A stretch of 59,094 nucleotides of DNA from Saprospiraceae bacterium (GCA_019694295.1 JAIBCG010000010.1:1-59094), one strand, 5' to 3'; positions 1 through 8,689 are shown, numbered from the stretch's first letter. Translations and numbers: made by a program. The notes: generated by a model not told the origin, from the letters alone.

Positions 1-326
1 TAAAGTAAAATTCCCATAAACAACATCATCTCCACGAATCCCGTAAATCCTAATTCTTTAAATGACATTGCCCATGGATACAAAAAAATAAGTTCTATAT
101 CAAAAACTACAAATAAGATAGCAGTAAGGAAATATTTTATCGAAAAAGGCATACGAGCATTGCCTTTTGAATCAATACCACACTCGAAGTTGTCAAGCTT
201 TTCCGCTGTATTTCTTTTTGGGCCTAAATAATGCGTTGCAAGGATGGTAGTGATGACAAAGCCGGCTGCTACTGCCAACTGAAGTAAGATTGGAATATAT
301 TCCCGAAGTACGTTTGGTGTTTCCAT
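1..326 (-). CDS. nuoA: NADH-quinone oxidoreductase subunit A (NuoA/NdhC), 3' end cut by window
   Basis: This is the small membrane subunit of respiratory complex I, which couples NADH oxidation to menaquinone reduction and proton export. Reading the minus strand from the ATG at 324-326 gives METPNVLREYIPILLQLAVA, a first membrane segment, then the family hallmarks LGPKR and NFECGI, then SIKYFLTAILFVVFDIELIF in the second helix with its conserved acidic residues. The frame stays open to base 1, so the last residues and stop lie outside the window; the rest of a nuo operon would be expected there. A near-consensus promoter lies 26 bases upstream of the start codon. The gene was too truncated to be listed as a full ORF, but the call is secure. 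Confidence 0.93.
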   Translation of the reverse strand, partial: METPNVLREYIPILLQLAVAAGFVITTILATHYLGPKRNTAEKLDNFECGIDSKGNARMPFSIKYFLTAILFVVFDIELIFLYPWAMSFKELGFTGFVEMMLFMGILL

Positions 327-351
327 TCCGGATATTCTTTGTAATTATCCG

Positions 352-383
352 CAAATTTAAAATTTTACAGTTTACAAAACAAA
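352..383 (-). promoter_or_regulatory. Bacteroidota-type promoter for nuoA
   Basis: On the minus strand TTTG (380-383), a 20-nt spacer and TAAATTTG (352-359) match the phylum's -33/-7 consensus TTTG, about 20 nt, TAnnTTTG. The start of transcription would be near 345, leaving about 20 nt of leader before the nuoA ATG. Confidence 0.75.
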
Positions 384-512
384 ATATCGGGTCGATGTTA
401 TTAAAATTTTCTATTTTAGAATGATTCTAAATTGCCGCATTGCTTATTTTGCCTTGTTTTATATTGTTTAATTGCCAAAATATCATTCACACGTAAGACC
501 GGATATAGGCAC

Positions 513-1649
513 TTACATCAAATGATGACCGGTAATACTAAGGCCATAACCTTCCAGGCCAATACGTTTTTGCATATTATGCGTGATGAGCTCGATCTTT
601 GAAATGCCCAGGTCTCTAATAATTTGTGCACCAATTCCAAAATCGCGCTGACCCAGAGCAGCATCTCTTTTGGGCCTTCCAGTTTGAAAATTATTTCCAA
701 GGTATTCCATTTCCTGTTGAGGGTTCTTGAAATGATCCTGTTGCTTCATCATCAAAAACAAACCTTTGTGCCTTTCTACTATGATGTTAAAAGCTTTGTG
801 TACATCACTTGAAGTAGGATGTAGTAAAAATTTCAGTAATTCTGCGAATGACCGGACACTTTGGACTCTTACAGGTACGACATCATCATCTTTCCAGTCT
901 CCGTATTTTATAGCATAGTGTGTATCATCTGTGGTTAGATCGTGATACAGATGTAGTTCCATTTCGCCATACTCACTGGAGAGTTTAGATACGAGTTCTT
1001 TTTTTATGATCCGCTCATGAATCATCCTGTAAGCTACAAGATCTTTTATTGAAATAATTTTAAGGTCAAATTTCTTTGCTATCTTCAATAGCTCTGGAAG
1101 TCGGGCCATGCTACCGTCGCCGTTGAGTATTTCGACCAAGACACCGGCAGGGTAAAAACCGGCAAGCTTGGCAAGGTCAACAGCGGCCTCGGTATGTCCT
1201 GTTCGCCTCAATACGCCACCAGTCTTGGCAATCAACGGAAAAATATGTCCGGGGCGGGCAAAATCTCCTGCTTTAATATCAGGGTTGGTAAATGCTTTGA
1301 TGCCCGTTGCTCTGTCGTAGGCAGAAATGCCGGTGGTACATCCGTGACCCAGCAAATCAACCGACACAGTAAATGCCGTTTCGTGGGCGGCCGTATTATT
1401 ACTTACCATCATATTGAGATTAAGCTCTGTAGCCCTGTGTTCATCTATCGGGGTACATATTAACCCTCGCCCATGAGTAGCCATAAAATTAATAATCTCA
1501 GGTGTTATCTTTTCTGCAGCACAAATAAAATCACCTTCATTTTCACGGTCTTCATCGTCCACCACGATGATTACTTTTCCTTGCTTTATATCTTCAATAG
1601 CTTCCCGAGGAGTATTGAGTTTAATATCGTTTAGTTGGTTGCCAGACAT
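513..1649 (-). CDS. ribBA: 3,4-dihydroxy-2-butanone-4-phosphate synthase with degenerate GTP cyclohydrolase II-like C-terminal domain (RibBA/RibBX-like)
   Basis: The N-terminal half (about residues 1-205) is a complete RibB domain that makes the four-carbon riboflavin precursor from ribulose 5-phosphate. RENEGD (35-40), THGRGLICTPI, the TTGISAYDRATGIKAF stretch and RPGHIFPL..TGGVLRRTGHTEA are all present. The C-terminal half (about 206-378) aligns in shape with GTP cyclohydrolase II and keeps the late LGISKIELITHN segment. It lacks the zinc-binding block (SECLTGD...LRCDCG in active RibA): no cysteine occurs there and the region reads VRVQSVRSFAELLKFLLHP. The downstream QEGR region is also replaced. 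It is therefore probably RibB-active only, like the described RibBX variants. The start overlaps the end of the upstream glycosyltransferase gene by 29 bases, so the two are probably cotranscribed. Confidence 0.9.
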   Translation of the reverse strand: MSGNQLNDIKLNTPREAIEDIKQGKVIIVVDDEDRENEGDFICAAEKITPEIINFMATHGRGLICTPIDEHRATELNLNMMVSNNTAAHETAFTVSVDLLGHGCTTGISAYDRATGIKAFTNPDIKAGDFARPGHIFPLIAKTGGVLRRTGHTEAAVDLAKLAGFYPAGVLVEILNGDGSMARLPELLKIAKKFDLKIISIKDLVAYRMIHERIIKKELVSKLSSEYGEMELHLYHDLTTDDTHYAIKYGDWKDDDVVPVRVQSVRSFAELLKFLLHPTSSDVHKAFNIIVERHKGLFLMMKQQDHFKNPQQEMEYLGNNFQTGRPKRDAALGQRDFGIGAQIIRDLGISKIELITHNMQKRIGLEGYGLSITGHHLM

Positions 1650-2811
1650 TGGTTTTTATTCCTTTGTAATAGTTAATGATTCCTTTCAGAAGTGCAAGAT
1701 TCATCCAGATGAAATAATTCAGATTTTTGACCGGCAAAACTACTATTTTTAACTTATTTAATAGAAATTCGACCAGAGGAATTCCTGCAGTAGCAAAAAT
1801 TAAAACTAATAAAATCAAAAAATATGGGTTTGGTTCAATCATACTCAATCCAGTAAGAGTAAGAAATACTAAAATGGCCAAAACAGGTACAAACCACCTG
1901 ATCACTTTGTGTGAATAGATAAAAAAGCTAATTGGTAAAAATGGTTTGGAGAGAAAACTATGGAAGTAAACCATATTTTGCAAGTTGCCGGCACCTATAC
2001 GTACTTTTCTTCTGAATTCTTCTTGTATTTCTTCAGATACAGATTCATAACTGATTGCATCAAGCGCATTTATAGCATGGCCACCTTTTCTGAAAACTTC
2101 CATACACAAGTAAAAATCATCTACCAGGAAATTATTCGGTATGGGTGAAAAGAAATCACTACGCAACGCAAAACAACCTCCGAATGGACCTATCATTTTT
2201 CGATTGATTTTGCTTTCCCAATGCTTCAATTTTACCTCAAGTGAAACATATCTGCTTTCTGCTGCAGAAATGTTATTTTTGTTTACACCTTTATTAATCA
2301 TGTTAGCATCTACAAGCCCCATATCGGGGTTTTTAAAATGCTTTACAAGATTAATCAGGCAATCGCTGTCTAGCATCACACTTGCATCTGTAAACAATAA
2401 TATGTGCTCTGCACCGGCTGCATAATTGGCAATAGCTTTTTCAACAAGAAAATTGACCATTCCGGGTTTTCCTGTTCTTGTATTTTTGTAAAAAACATGC
2501 TGACGGTCTTCCCATGTACTAAGTATTGCATTCGTCTGGTCTGTAGAAGCATCCGATCCGAAATACCACTTTATTTTGTGAGTGGGATAGTTCAGATTTA
2601 TGAGTGACTCAATCTTTTGTCTTAGCACTTTTTCTTCATTGTGTAATGGCATGATAAATGACACGAAAGGCAATGCGTTTATATCAGAATGAATGTTATT
2701 TGGTATTGACTTTATTTTGCTCCATACAAAACAAATCAAAGGATACAAAAGATAAGTATGCAAGATAAGAGTAAACGAAATAATAAGTATAACCAGTAAT
2801 AAAAGTTTCAT
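1621..2811 (-). CDS. Family 2 glycosyltransferase, membrane-anchored
   Basis: A processive-type GT-A glycosyltransferase of 396 residues. It has an N-terminal membrane segment (about 3-28), then the nucleotide-sugar site with FIMPLHNEE and FGSDASTDQT, a DxD-like FTDASVMLDSD, an acceptor/catalytic DDFYLCMEVFRKG, and a basic RRKVRIGAGNLQ box in the place of the QxxRW motif of synthase-type GT2 enzymes. Two or three further hydrophobic segments near the C-terminus (about 300-375) anchor it in the inner membrane with the active site in the cytoplasm. It lies 13 bases after a GT4 gene and overlaps ribBA by 29 bases. The pair suggests assembly of a surface polysaccharide or glycan; the sugar cannot be read from sequence. 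Confidence 0.85.
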   Translation of the reverse strand: MKLLLLVILIISFTLILHTYLLYPLICFVWSKIKSIPNNIHSDINALPFVSFIMPLHNEEKVLRQKIESLINLNYPTHKIKWYFGSDASTDQTNAILSTWEDRQHVFYKNTRTGKPGMVNFLVEKAIANYAAGAEHILLFTDASVMLDSDCLINLVKHFKNPDMGLVDANMINKGVNKNNISAAESRYVSLEVKLKHWESKINRKMIGPFGGCFALRSDFFSPIPNNFLVDDFYLCMEVFRKGGHAINALDAISYESVSEEIQEEFRRKVRIGAGNLQNMVYFHSFLSKPFLPISFFIYSHKVIRWFVPVLAILVFLTLTGLSMIEPNPYFLILLVLIFATAGIPLVEFLLNKLKIVVLPVKNLNYFIWMNLALLKGIINYYKGIKTNVWQPTKRY

Positions 2812-2824
2812 CTATACATATACA

Positions 2825-4039
2825 TCATGATACTGCAATAAGGCTTGGGCTTTTATATCTGTTCATCAGCCGTTTTGCGAGTTCGAGGTTATGGTGTTGT
2901 TCAAAAATAAATGACTGGGCATTCTGGCCTATTTTTGCAAGATTATCTTTTTGCTTATAACAATATTCAATACAGTCAACAAAATCATCTGTATTATCTG
3001 CAACCAGTAGATGATCTTTATGTCTCGCCTCATTGCCTTCAAGTCCTATGGTTGTAGTGATGACTACTTTGCCAAGCGCCATACCTTCCAGTATTTTTGC
3101 TCTCATACCGCTGCCCGACAATATTGGTACAAGCATTACAGAATGTTTATTCAAAAATTCGACTGCATCAGCAACTTCACCTTCAAATACTACACCTGGC
3201 AGATTTTTTGATTTGAGTGATTCGGGTGTATTCCTGCCTGCAACGTGAAATGTTAGTTTGGGGAATTTCTTGTGCAGTACCGGCCATATTTCATGTAGGA
3301 AAAAATTGAGACCTTCGATATTTGGAAGCCAGTCGAGTGAACCTATGAAAGATAAACTCAATTCCCTGTCAAACGAACTGTTGTTGGCTACATAATCGTT
3401 TTTATCTATTCCGATCGGGACTACCTGCATTTTGCCTTTAAAACCTAATGAAGCGAATATCTTAGCATCTCTGTCAGTAATGGGGACGAGTATGTCATAG
3501 TTAACAAGTTGGGCTATTTCATATTTCTTTAATTTCGAAGTAAGGTGATTCAGGTACCATTTTTTGAGTGGATTAGTGGTGTGTTCGGTTATTCGTTGCC
3601 ATATTTCAAACTCCACATTGTGGGCACGCATACTTATTTGAGCCTTAGAATGTTTCCTTATGGCAGGAATGTAAGGTGCCAGATATAGTGTCTCAAGCTG
3701 TATGATGTCAAATTCGTTTTTCTGAAGTATTTGTATTAACAATTTCTCAAAACTCCTTGAAATATAGCGAGATATATGAAATGATTCTGATGAAAAAAGA
3801 TTGAGAAATGCACTCACCGGATTGATACGGTTGTCTATTTCTGTAAAATAGACTGATTCGTAATGATTGAAATTTTTGGGCAAATTAGAAGTGTCCACAT
3901 GATGTTTTGTGGTATTCATTGCTAGCAATGTGACTTCTGCCCCAAGCTCGGTCATAGCTTTTGCTAAATGCGTAATAGCTATTGATTCACCATCTTTTAA
4001 TGGAAATGGGAATTTTTTACAAATCTGAAGAACTCGCAT
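2825..4039 (-). CDS. Family 4 (GT-B) glycosyltransferase
   Basis: A GT-B fold enzyme of about 404 residues. The N-terminal Rossmann half starts MRVLQICKKFPFPLKDGESI, and a donor-binding half contains LSFIGSLDWLPNIEGLNFF and the GSGMRAKILEGMALGKVVITT motif (E-x7-E type nucleotide-sugar site) followed by GLEGNEA. There is no signal peptide or transmembrane segment, so it acts at the cytoplasmic face. I start it at the ATG ending at 4039. An in-frame TTG two codons upstream is also open but gives no conserved residue. The product lies directly upstream of the GT2 gene with 13 bases between them and is likely part of the same transcript. Donor and acceptor are unknown. Confidence 0.85.
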   Translation of the reverse strand: MRVLQICKKFPFPLKDGESIAITHLAKAMTELGAEVTLLAMNTTKHHVDTSNLPKNFNHYESVYFTEIDNRINPVSAFLNLFSSESFHISRYISRSFEKLLIQILQKNEFDIIQLETLYLAPYIPAIRKHSKAQISMRAHNVEFEIWQRITEHTTNPLKKWYLNHLTSKLKKYEIAQLVNYDILVPITDRDAKIFASLGFKGKMQVVPIGIDKNDYVANNSSFDRELSLSFIGSLDWLPNIEGLNFFLHEIWPVLHKKFPKLTFHVAGRNTPESLKSKNLPGVVFEGEVADAVEFLNKHSVMLVPILSGSGMRAKILEGMALGKVVITTTIGLEGNEARHKDHLLVADNTDDFVDCIEYCYKQKDNLAKIGQNAQSFIFEQHHNLELAKRLMNRYKSPSLIAVS

Positions 4040-4260
4040 ACACAAATTTTTTTTCCAGTGTCAAACAATACAAAATCGAAACAAAAGTCACTAAAAATAT
4101 TGTGTAGAGTTTCGCGATAGCGTTGATTTAAGTGATTGAATTAATTCCTGAAAGCAAATTTAATGAAAACTAAAATATTTTGCATGTTTTATCCTTTATT
4201 TTTTCAATTATTTTAAGATTTTAATAAAAAAGACTATTCTTGCATTGAAAATAGTAGCGG
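4040..4260. other. Divergent intergenic region between the GT4 gene and lolD
   Basis: About 220 bases, very AT-rich, serving two outward genes. On the plus strand TATTCTTG (4235-4242) resembles the -7 box with one mismatch and sits 18 bases before the lolD ATG. No convincing -33 partner, RNA gene or repeat is visible. Confidence 0.4.
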
Positions 4261-4920
4261 ATGTTTCTCTTGGCAGAAAATATAAAGAAATCGTACGGAA
4301 CAGTTAATGTGCTGAAAGGTATTGATGTGAACATTGAAAAAGCTGAATTCGTAACAATCATCGGCAAATCGGGTGCCGGCAAAAGTACCTTGCTGCATAT
4401 ATTGGGTACGCTGGATAAAGCTGATGAAGGTAAGCTAATTATATTCGGTGAAGATGTAACAAGGTATTCTTCAGACAAACTGGCTGATTTTCGCAATCGC
4501 CACATTGGCTTTGTATTTCAGTTCCATCATTTGCTACCTGAATTCACTGCTTATGAAAATGTCATTATTCCGGCTATGATAGCCCGAAGACGTGAGACAG
4601 ATTACAGAATAAAAGCTGAGCAATTACTTGATTATCTCGGACTTACAGATAGAATGGGACATAAACCAGGGGAGCTGTCAGGTGGTGAACAACAACGGGT
4701 CGCTATAGCGCGTGCGCTTATAAACGATCCTTCTATAATAATGGCTGATGAACCTACCGGCAATCTCGATAGTACAACCTCGGCCGAAATCCATGAACTG
4801 ATAGCTCGTTTGCGCAAAGAGCTTGGCGTTACTTTTATCATCGTCACACATAATATTGAGCTGACCGAACTCAGTGACCGAAGCCTTAAAATGTCTGACG
4901 GACTCATTATCAAAACGTAG
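4261..4920 (+). CDS. lolD: LolD-like ABC transporter ATP-binding protein
   Basis: An ABC ATPase of 219 residues from the LolD/MacB/FtsE group, which powers lipoprotein release or related envelope export with an integral-membrane partner. It has Walker A GKSGAGKST (35-43), a Q-loop in VFQFHHLLPEFTAYENV, signature LSGGEQQR (about 139-146), Walker B SIIMADEPTGNLD (about 158-170) and the H-loop VTHN (about 195-198). The DEPTGNLD form and the LLPEFTAYENV stretch are typical of LolD. No permease gene (LolC/E) is adjacent. The next gene starts 5 bases after the stop, so LolD and the NlpC/P60 peptidase are cotranscribed. The partner is presumably encoded elsewhere, as is common in Bacteroidota. Confidence 0.85.
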   Translation: MFLLAENIKKSYGTVNVLKGIDVNIEKAEFVTIIGKSGAGKSTLLHILGTLDKADEGKLIIFGEDVTRYSSDKLADFRNRHIGFVFQFHHLLPEFTAYENVIIPAMIARRRETDYRIKAEQLLDYLGLTDRMGHKPGELSGGEQQRVAIARALINDPSIIMADEPTGNLDSTTSAEIHELIARLRKELGVTFIIVTHNIELTELSDRSLKMSDGLIIKT

Positions 4921-4925
4921 AATCT

Positions 4926-5645
4926 ATGATAACATATTCCTGCAAAATTGCTTGTGCCCCCATTCGCCTCGAACAAAGCGACAAATCTGAGATGATTTCC
5001 CAGTTACTATTTGGCGAAACTTTTAAAATCATCAAAACAACAAAGTCTTGGAAAAGAATAAAAACGCACGACGGTTATGAAGGGTGGATAGACCCGCGTG
5101 TCATTGCCAATACCAAGGCAGTAATTAAAGAAAAATGTTATGTAAACAAACTTTGGGCACATGTCATTTCTAGTGGAATGGAGATGTTTGTGCCTTATGG
5201 TTCTGAACTTAATCCTGAAAAGGATGAGTTCAGTATCCATGATTTTACATTCGTTACCAAGTCTGGCCCGGAGAAGATCATACAAGATGCTTTGCTGTTT
5301 TTGAATACGCCATATTTGTGGGGTGGCCGCTCGTCCTTTGGGGTTGACTGTAGCGGACTCATGCAAGTGTTGGCAAAAGTAAATGGTTATACACTGGCTC
5401 GTGATGCTAGCCAGCAAGTTAATTCGGGAAAAGCTGTAGAATATGGCAAACACAACATCGGAGACCTGGCTTTTTTTCAAGACGAATCCGGCAAAATTGT
5501 ACATGTTGGTATCCTGTCAGCCAAAGATGAAATCATTCATGCTTCCGGATGGGTAAGATCCGATTTATTTGATGAAAAAGGCATTCTGGTCGAATCAAGC
5601 AGTTTGTACTCACATCATTTGGCCTGCATTCGTAGAATTTTCTGA
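4926..5645 (+). CDS. C40 (NlpC/P60) cysteine peptidase with SH3-like N-terminus, no signal peptide
   Basis: A 239-residue murein-peptide endopeptidase, of the family that cuts gamma-D-Glu to diamino acid bonds (YkfC-like). Residues 1 to about 110 form bacterial SH3-like domains (for example SWKRIKTHDGYEGWID). The C40 domain follows, with LNTPYLWGGRSSFGVDCSGL containing the nucleophile Cys near 141, His in VHVGIL near 193 and a third polar His in IIHASGW near 207. The N-terminus MITYSCKIACAPIR has no signal peptide, which argues for a cytoplasmic recycling role rather than periplasmic wall remodelling. It is translated from an ATG 5 bases after lolD and converges on an amino-sugar kinase gene, which fits recycling of muropeptides. 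Confidence 0.85.
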   Translation: MITYSCKIACAPIRLEQSDKSEMISQLLFGETFKIIKTTKSWKRIKTHDGYEGWIDPRVIANTKAVIKEKCYVNKLWAHVISSGMEMFVPYGSELNPEKDEFSIHDFTFVTKSGPEKIIQDALLFLNTPYLWGGRSSFGVDCSGLMQVLAKVNGYTLARDASQQVNSGKAVEYGKHNIGDLAFFQDESGKIVHVGILSAKDEIIHASGWVRSDLFDEKGILVESSSLYSHHLACIRRIF

Positions 5646-5686
5646 AATTAAATATCCGGAGCTACCGAAGATTGATATCATCGTGA

Positions 5687-6547
5687 TCAATCAAGTAATT
5701 CAGGAAAATCAAGGTGAAACTGTACAAGATCATCAATGGGTGAACGGATGATTTTTCCGGTGCTCATACCATATTTTTCAGCTACAGAACTTAGAATATC
5801 GGCAAAATTGAAGCCAACTGAGCCTACACAATTAAAACTGTAAGACCGATATTCGGGATATTTACTTACAAGATTTTCGAAGAATGAGGTAAACCCTTCA
5901 TGAACAATATTCGAACAGTAATCCAAATGGCGATTATCGTTGACAAATTTTGCGAAGCTTGCAAGGAAGCGGTTTGGCAATGGTTTATTGTACAAAGCAT
6001 CAAGGATGTCTTCGTTACTAAGTCCGAATGTGTCTAAAAAAGTCTTATGAAGTTCTGCCGGCAAGAATCGACGCATATAATCACGAAGCAGCTTTCTGCC
6101 AATGTACGAACCACTTCCTTCATCACCAAGGAAATACCCAAGTGAGTCAATATTGAGGGTGATATTTTTTCCATTGTAAAGACAAGTATTGGTGCCTGTG
6201 CCTAGGATGGCTGCAAATCCGGTAGTGTTGCCAAGTAGTGCCCTGGCTGATGCCAGCAAATCGTGTCCGACAAAAACTTTTGCGTTTTTGAACACATTTT
6301 GCATGGCTATTTCCACTATTCTATTTTTTTCGGGTGTAGAACAACCAGCTCCGTAGTAATATATGTGCTTGATTTGGTACTTGTTCAGCTCTCCAGGCAA
6401 ACTCGATTCGAGCGATTTGATAATACTTTGTGTATCAGCAAAATAGGGATTATAACCTTCAGTATTAAAATAATCATTCGGCAAACCGTCACCTTTTACA
6501 AGACACCAGTTGCTCTTAGTACTACCACCGTCTGCTATCAGCATCAT
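5687..6547 (-). CDS. BadF/BadG-type N-acetylglucosamine (amino-sugar) kinase
   Basis: A 286-residue ASKHA-fold kinase that would phosphorylate GlcNAc, MurNAc or a related amino sugar in the cytoplasm. MLIADGGSTKSNWCLV is the phosphate-1 loop, GAGCSTPEK follows, ILGTGTNTCLYNG (about 104-116) is the phosphate-2 loop and GDEGSGSYIGRKLL is the family's conserved loop with the catalytic region. Two in-frame ATGs (ending 6547 and 6544) are equally possible starts. The gene is followed head-to-tail by nothing else, and it lies 30 bases after the MFS sugar transporter gene on the same strand, which suggests an uptake-plus-kinase pair. MurK in other Bacteroidota belongs to this family, so the substrate could be MurNAc. 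Confidence 0.82.
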   Translation of the reverse strand: MMLIADGGSTKSNWCLVKGDGLPNDYFNTEGYNPYFADTQSIIKSLESSLPGELNKYQIKHIYYYGAGCSTPEKNRIVEIAMQNVFKNAKVFVGHDLLASARALLGNTTGFAAILGTGTNTCLYNGKNITLNIDSLGYFLGDEGSGSYIGRKLLRDYMRRFLPAELHKTFLDTFGLSNEDILDALYNKPLPNRFLASFAKFVNDNRHLDYCSNIVHEGFTSFFENLVSKYPEYRSYSFNCVGSVGFNFADILSSVAEKYGMSTGKIIRSPIDDLVQFHLDFPELLD

Positions 6548-6577
6548 AATTTTCCGTTGTTTTGATTGTTGTATAGA

Positions 6578-8227
6578 TTAAACCTGAGCATCGTAGTCAA
6601 TTCCCTGGTTTTTTAGAATTCGTTTAACAATAAATGCAAAAAATGCAAGATAGCCAAAGCAAACAACTGTCACCCAATAAGACTGGTGTATTCCAATAGA
6701 GGAAATATCGGCAAGCTTGCCCTGAATAGGCGGGATGATTCCTCCACCGAGTATCATCATTATCAGAAAAGCCGAACCTTGGGTAGTATATTTGTTGAGA
6801 CCTGCAAGTGAAAGGGAGAAAATATTTGGCCACATAATAGAACAAAACAAGCCTCCACTCAAGAAAGCATAAATAGCAAATGTGCCTGTACTAAAAATGC
6901 CTACCAGCATAGCCACCACACCCAAAACAGAAAAAAGTAACAACATCAGAGCTGGTTTGTCTTGTGAAATGTAAAATGCCACCATCTGAATAAAGACACA
7001 AATTATGTACCAATATAAGGCAGACATATCTTTTTGAGCAATAGAATTTACAAGAATGATGAGACCGAAAGCTACAATAGGAACTACTACCAGAAGAAGA
7101 TTTTTCAAACTTTTGCCAGGACTGAACACCGGGATGGCACCCACCCACCTGCCTATCATCAGGCTGCCCCAGTACATAGAGATGTAGGGCGATGTTTCGG
7201 ATGCCTGTTTGCCTCCAAACTCAGGGAGTTTTAGCAATTCACCTAAGTTGCTTTGAATAGAAACTTCTACACCAACGTATAAAAATATGGCCAGCATACC
7301 AAGTACGAGTTGCGGGTATTTCATTGCACCCCAACCGGCCTGATTTTTCTTAGCAGACTGCCATGAACCAAGCAAACCAAAGACTACAACAGCAAGTGCG
7401 AGAAGCAACCATTTCAATCTACCTGTTTCTAGAAGGTGCCTGGCATCTTCTGAAATGTCTGTATTGACACCAACATAACTTTTAAAGACAGGAATAAAAC
7501 AGAGAATGAGCAATGCAGTAATAATCAATAAGGTACGTGTTGCTTTATCAGCTTTCTCAAGTTTTTCATCAATAATGCCTGACGGTACTTTTTTAGAAAA
7601 AATGAAGAGCAAGGCACAAAGCAAAAATAAACCACCTACAAAAGCATATAATATTGTAACTGTACCCAATCCAAGTGACTGAATCTCACTGTCAGAATAA
7701 ACAGCTGCGCCGAATAAGGCATACGATACAATTATTGGACCGATCATAGTGCCAAATGAGTTAATACCACCTCCAAGGTTTATTCTTTGAGAGCCGGTAG
7801 CCGGGTCGCCTAATTCGATCGCAACTGGTTGGGCTGCTGTCTGTTGTAACGAAAATCCGAGAGCTACGATAAAAAGTGCTACCAAAATACCGGTAAAGCC
7901 TCCAAAATTGATTGCCAGAATCATTGCAATGGCACCCAATAACGAGAACAGCAAACCGTAAATAATACTTTTCTTATAGCCCCATTTACCAACCAGGTCT
8001 TTTCCACCCATGGTGCCAAAAAAGAATAAACCTAACGCTCCTAGATAATAGGCACCATAAAACGCAAAGTCTATTAGTTGGCTTTGAAACTGGTCGAGAT
8101 GAAAATAATGCTTACAAAATGGAATAAATACACCGTTGGAAGCGGCAATGAATCCCCAAAAGAAGAATACGGTAATCAGTGTTGTGAGAGCACCCGATTG
8201 GGTTTTAACATGTTTGCCTGTTTCCAT
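6578..8227 (-). CDS. FGHS-family sugar MFS transporter, unusually long
   Basis: A 549-residue proton-coupled sugar importer of the fucose/glucose/GlcNAc (FucP-GluP-NagP) group. Diagnostic stretches are [19 protein letters not shown] in helix 1, [20 protein letters not shown] and [17 protein letters not shown], with a C-terminal [19 protein letters not shown]. Ordinary members have about 400-440 residues and 12 helices. This one carries an extra central segment (about residues 211-300) with two more hydrophobic stretches, [17 protein letters not shown] and [15 protein letters not shown], giving roughly 14 membrane segments. A strong promoter precedes it and the amino-sugar kinase follows 30 bases after it, so GlcNAc, MurNAc or another hexosamine derivative is the favoured cargo. 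Confidence 0.83.
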   Translation of the reverse strand: METGKHVKTQSGALTTLITVFFFWGFIAASNGVFIPFCKHYFHLDQFQSQLIDFAFYGAYYLGALGLFFFGTMGGKDLVGKWGYKKSIIYGLLFSLLGAIAMILAINFGGFTGILVALFIVALGFSLQQTAAQPVAIELGDPATGSQRINLGGGINSFGTMIGPIIVSYALFGAAVYSDSEIQSLGLGTVTILYAFVGGLFLLCALLFIFSKKVPSGIIDEKLEKADKATRTLLIITALLILCFIPVFKSYVGVNTDISEDARHLLETGRLKWLLLALAVVVFGLLGSWQSAKKNQAGWGAMKYPQLVLGMLAIFLYVGVEVSIQSNLGELLKLPEFGGKQASETSPYISMYWGSLMIGRWVGAIPVFSPGKSLKNLLLVVVPIVAFGLIILVNSIAQKDMSALYWYIICVFIQMVAFYISQDKPALMLLLFSVLGVVAMLVGIFSTGTFAIYAFLSGGLFCSIMWPNIFSLSLAGLNKYTTQGSAFLIMMILGGGIIPPIQGKLADISSIGIHQSYWVTVVCFGYLAFFAFIVKRILKNQGIDYDAQV

Positions 8228-8284
8228 TGAGTATGTTTTTTGGTTTTGACTGGTTTAATTTGTTTAGTTGTTCATCACGAAGCC

Positions 8285-8316
8285 CAAATATAAAAGCAAG
8301 TGATGATAAAAACAAA
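8285..8316 (-). promoter_or_regulatory. Promoter for the sugar MFS / kinase operon
   Basis: Minus-strand TTTG (8313-8316), exactly 20 nt, then TATATTTG (8285-8292), a perfect match to the Bacteroidota housekeeping consensus. The predicted start near 8278 gives a leader of about 50 nt to the ATG at 8227. Confidence 0.8.
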
Positions 8317-8503
8317 GTGTGTTACCATCTTTTGTATTAATATTCTGATTTTGCCCAAATAGTCGTTTGGCGTTGAGGTATAATATGACTAGGATTAGCA
8401 TATATATAATACAAATAAAAACCATTACGTATTACGGAACCAGTAATTGTCAGAGCCAAGAAGCGAATATATTGCAGATGTGGTTTGGATAATAATTGTG
8501 TAA
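8317..8503. other. Intergenic stretch without recognised content
   Basis: Between the MFS promoter and the terminator of the tRNA gene lie about 190 AT-rich bases. I see no open frame of useful length, no second promoter of good quality and no repeat. Confidence 0.4.
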
Positions 8504-8535
8504 AATAAAAAAAGCCCGTTATAAGAACGAGCTTT
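8504..8535 (-). terminator. Intrinsic terminator downstream of tRNA-Ser
   Basis: Read on the minus strand, AAAGCTCGTT, loop CTTAT and AACGGGCTTT form a 10-bp stem with a single G-U pair (8511-8535). The stem ends in and is followed by a run of T. It ends the tRNA-Ser transcript about 10 bases after the acceptor end. Confidence 0.85.
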
Positions 8536-8544
8536 AAAAGGAAG

Positions 8545-8629
8545 CGGAGAGACAGGGATTCGAACCCCGGGACCTGTTACAGTCAACGGTTTTCAAGACC
8601 GCCGCATTAAACCACTCTGCCATCTCTCC
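8545..8629 (-). tRNA. tRNA-Ser (anticodon TGA)
   Basis: The minus strand folds as a class II tRNA of 85 nt. The acceptor arm GGAGAGA pairs with TCTCTCC followed by discriminator G, and the D-arm region is TGGCAGAGTGG. The anticodon arm GCGGTCTTGAAAACCGT places TGA in the loop CTTGAAA, and a long variable arm precedes the T-arm GGGGTTCGAATCCC. Anticodon UGA reads serine UCA/UCG codons. The 3' CCA is not encoded (the next bases are CTT), so it must be added post-transcriptionally. Two TAnnTTTG-like boxes lie upstream and an intrinsic terminator lies just downstream, so it is an independent unit. Confidence 0.96.
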
Positions 8630-8673
8630 AAAGATATTTTTACAATCAGATAACGTTCTATCGTTTGTGCGTA

Positions 8674-8681
8674 CAAATATA
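8674..8681 (-). promoter_or_regulatory. -7 promoter box of tRNA-Ser
   Basis: The minus strand reads TATATTTG, about 45 nt before the mature 5' end. The -33 position 20 nt further upstream carries only a partial match (ATTT). A second TATCTTTG abuts the tRNA itself and is too close to act as its promoter. Confidence 0.55.
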
Positions 8682-8689
8682 TAACCATT

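Noticed and set aside
4162..4215. Tiny plus-strand frame MKTKIFCMFYPLFFQLF before lolD
   Set aside because: Seventeen codons in a T-rich gap with no promoter or conserved feature; expected by chance.
5007..5504. 165-codon minus-strand frame inside the NlpC/P60 gene
   Set aside because: Antisense shadow of a well-supported gene with no domain or start context.
5670..5692. GATTGAT...ATCAATC stem between convergent nlpC/p60 and kinase genes
   Set aside because: Seven base pairs and AT-rich, with no T run; it also overlaps the kinase stop codon. Not convincing as a terminator.
8594..8600. Possible selenocysteine (tRNA-Sec) identity of the class II tRNA near selD-containing chromosome
   Set aside because: The anticodon TGA in the 7-base loop CTTGAAA reads UCA/UCG codons; tRNA-Sec would carry TCA and a longer acceptor arm. 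It is tRNA-Ser.
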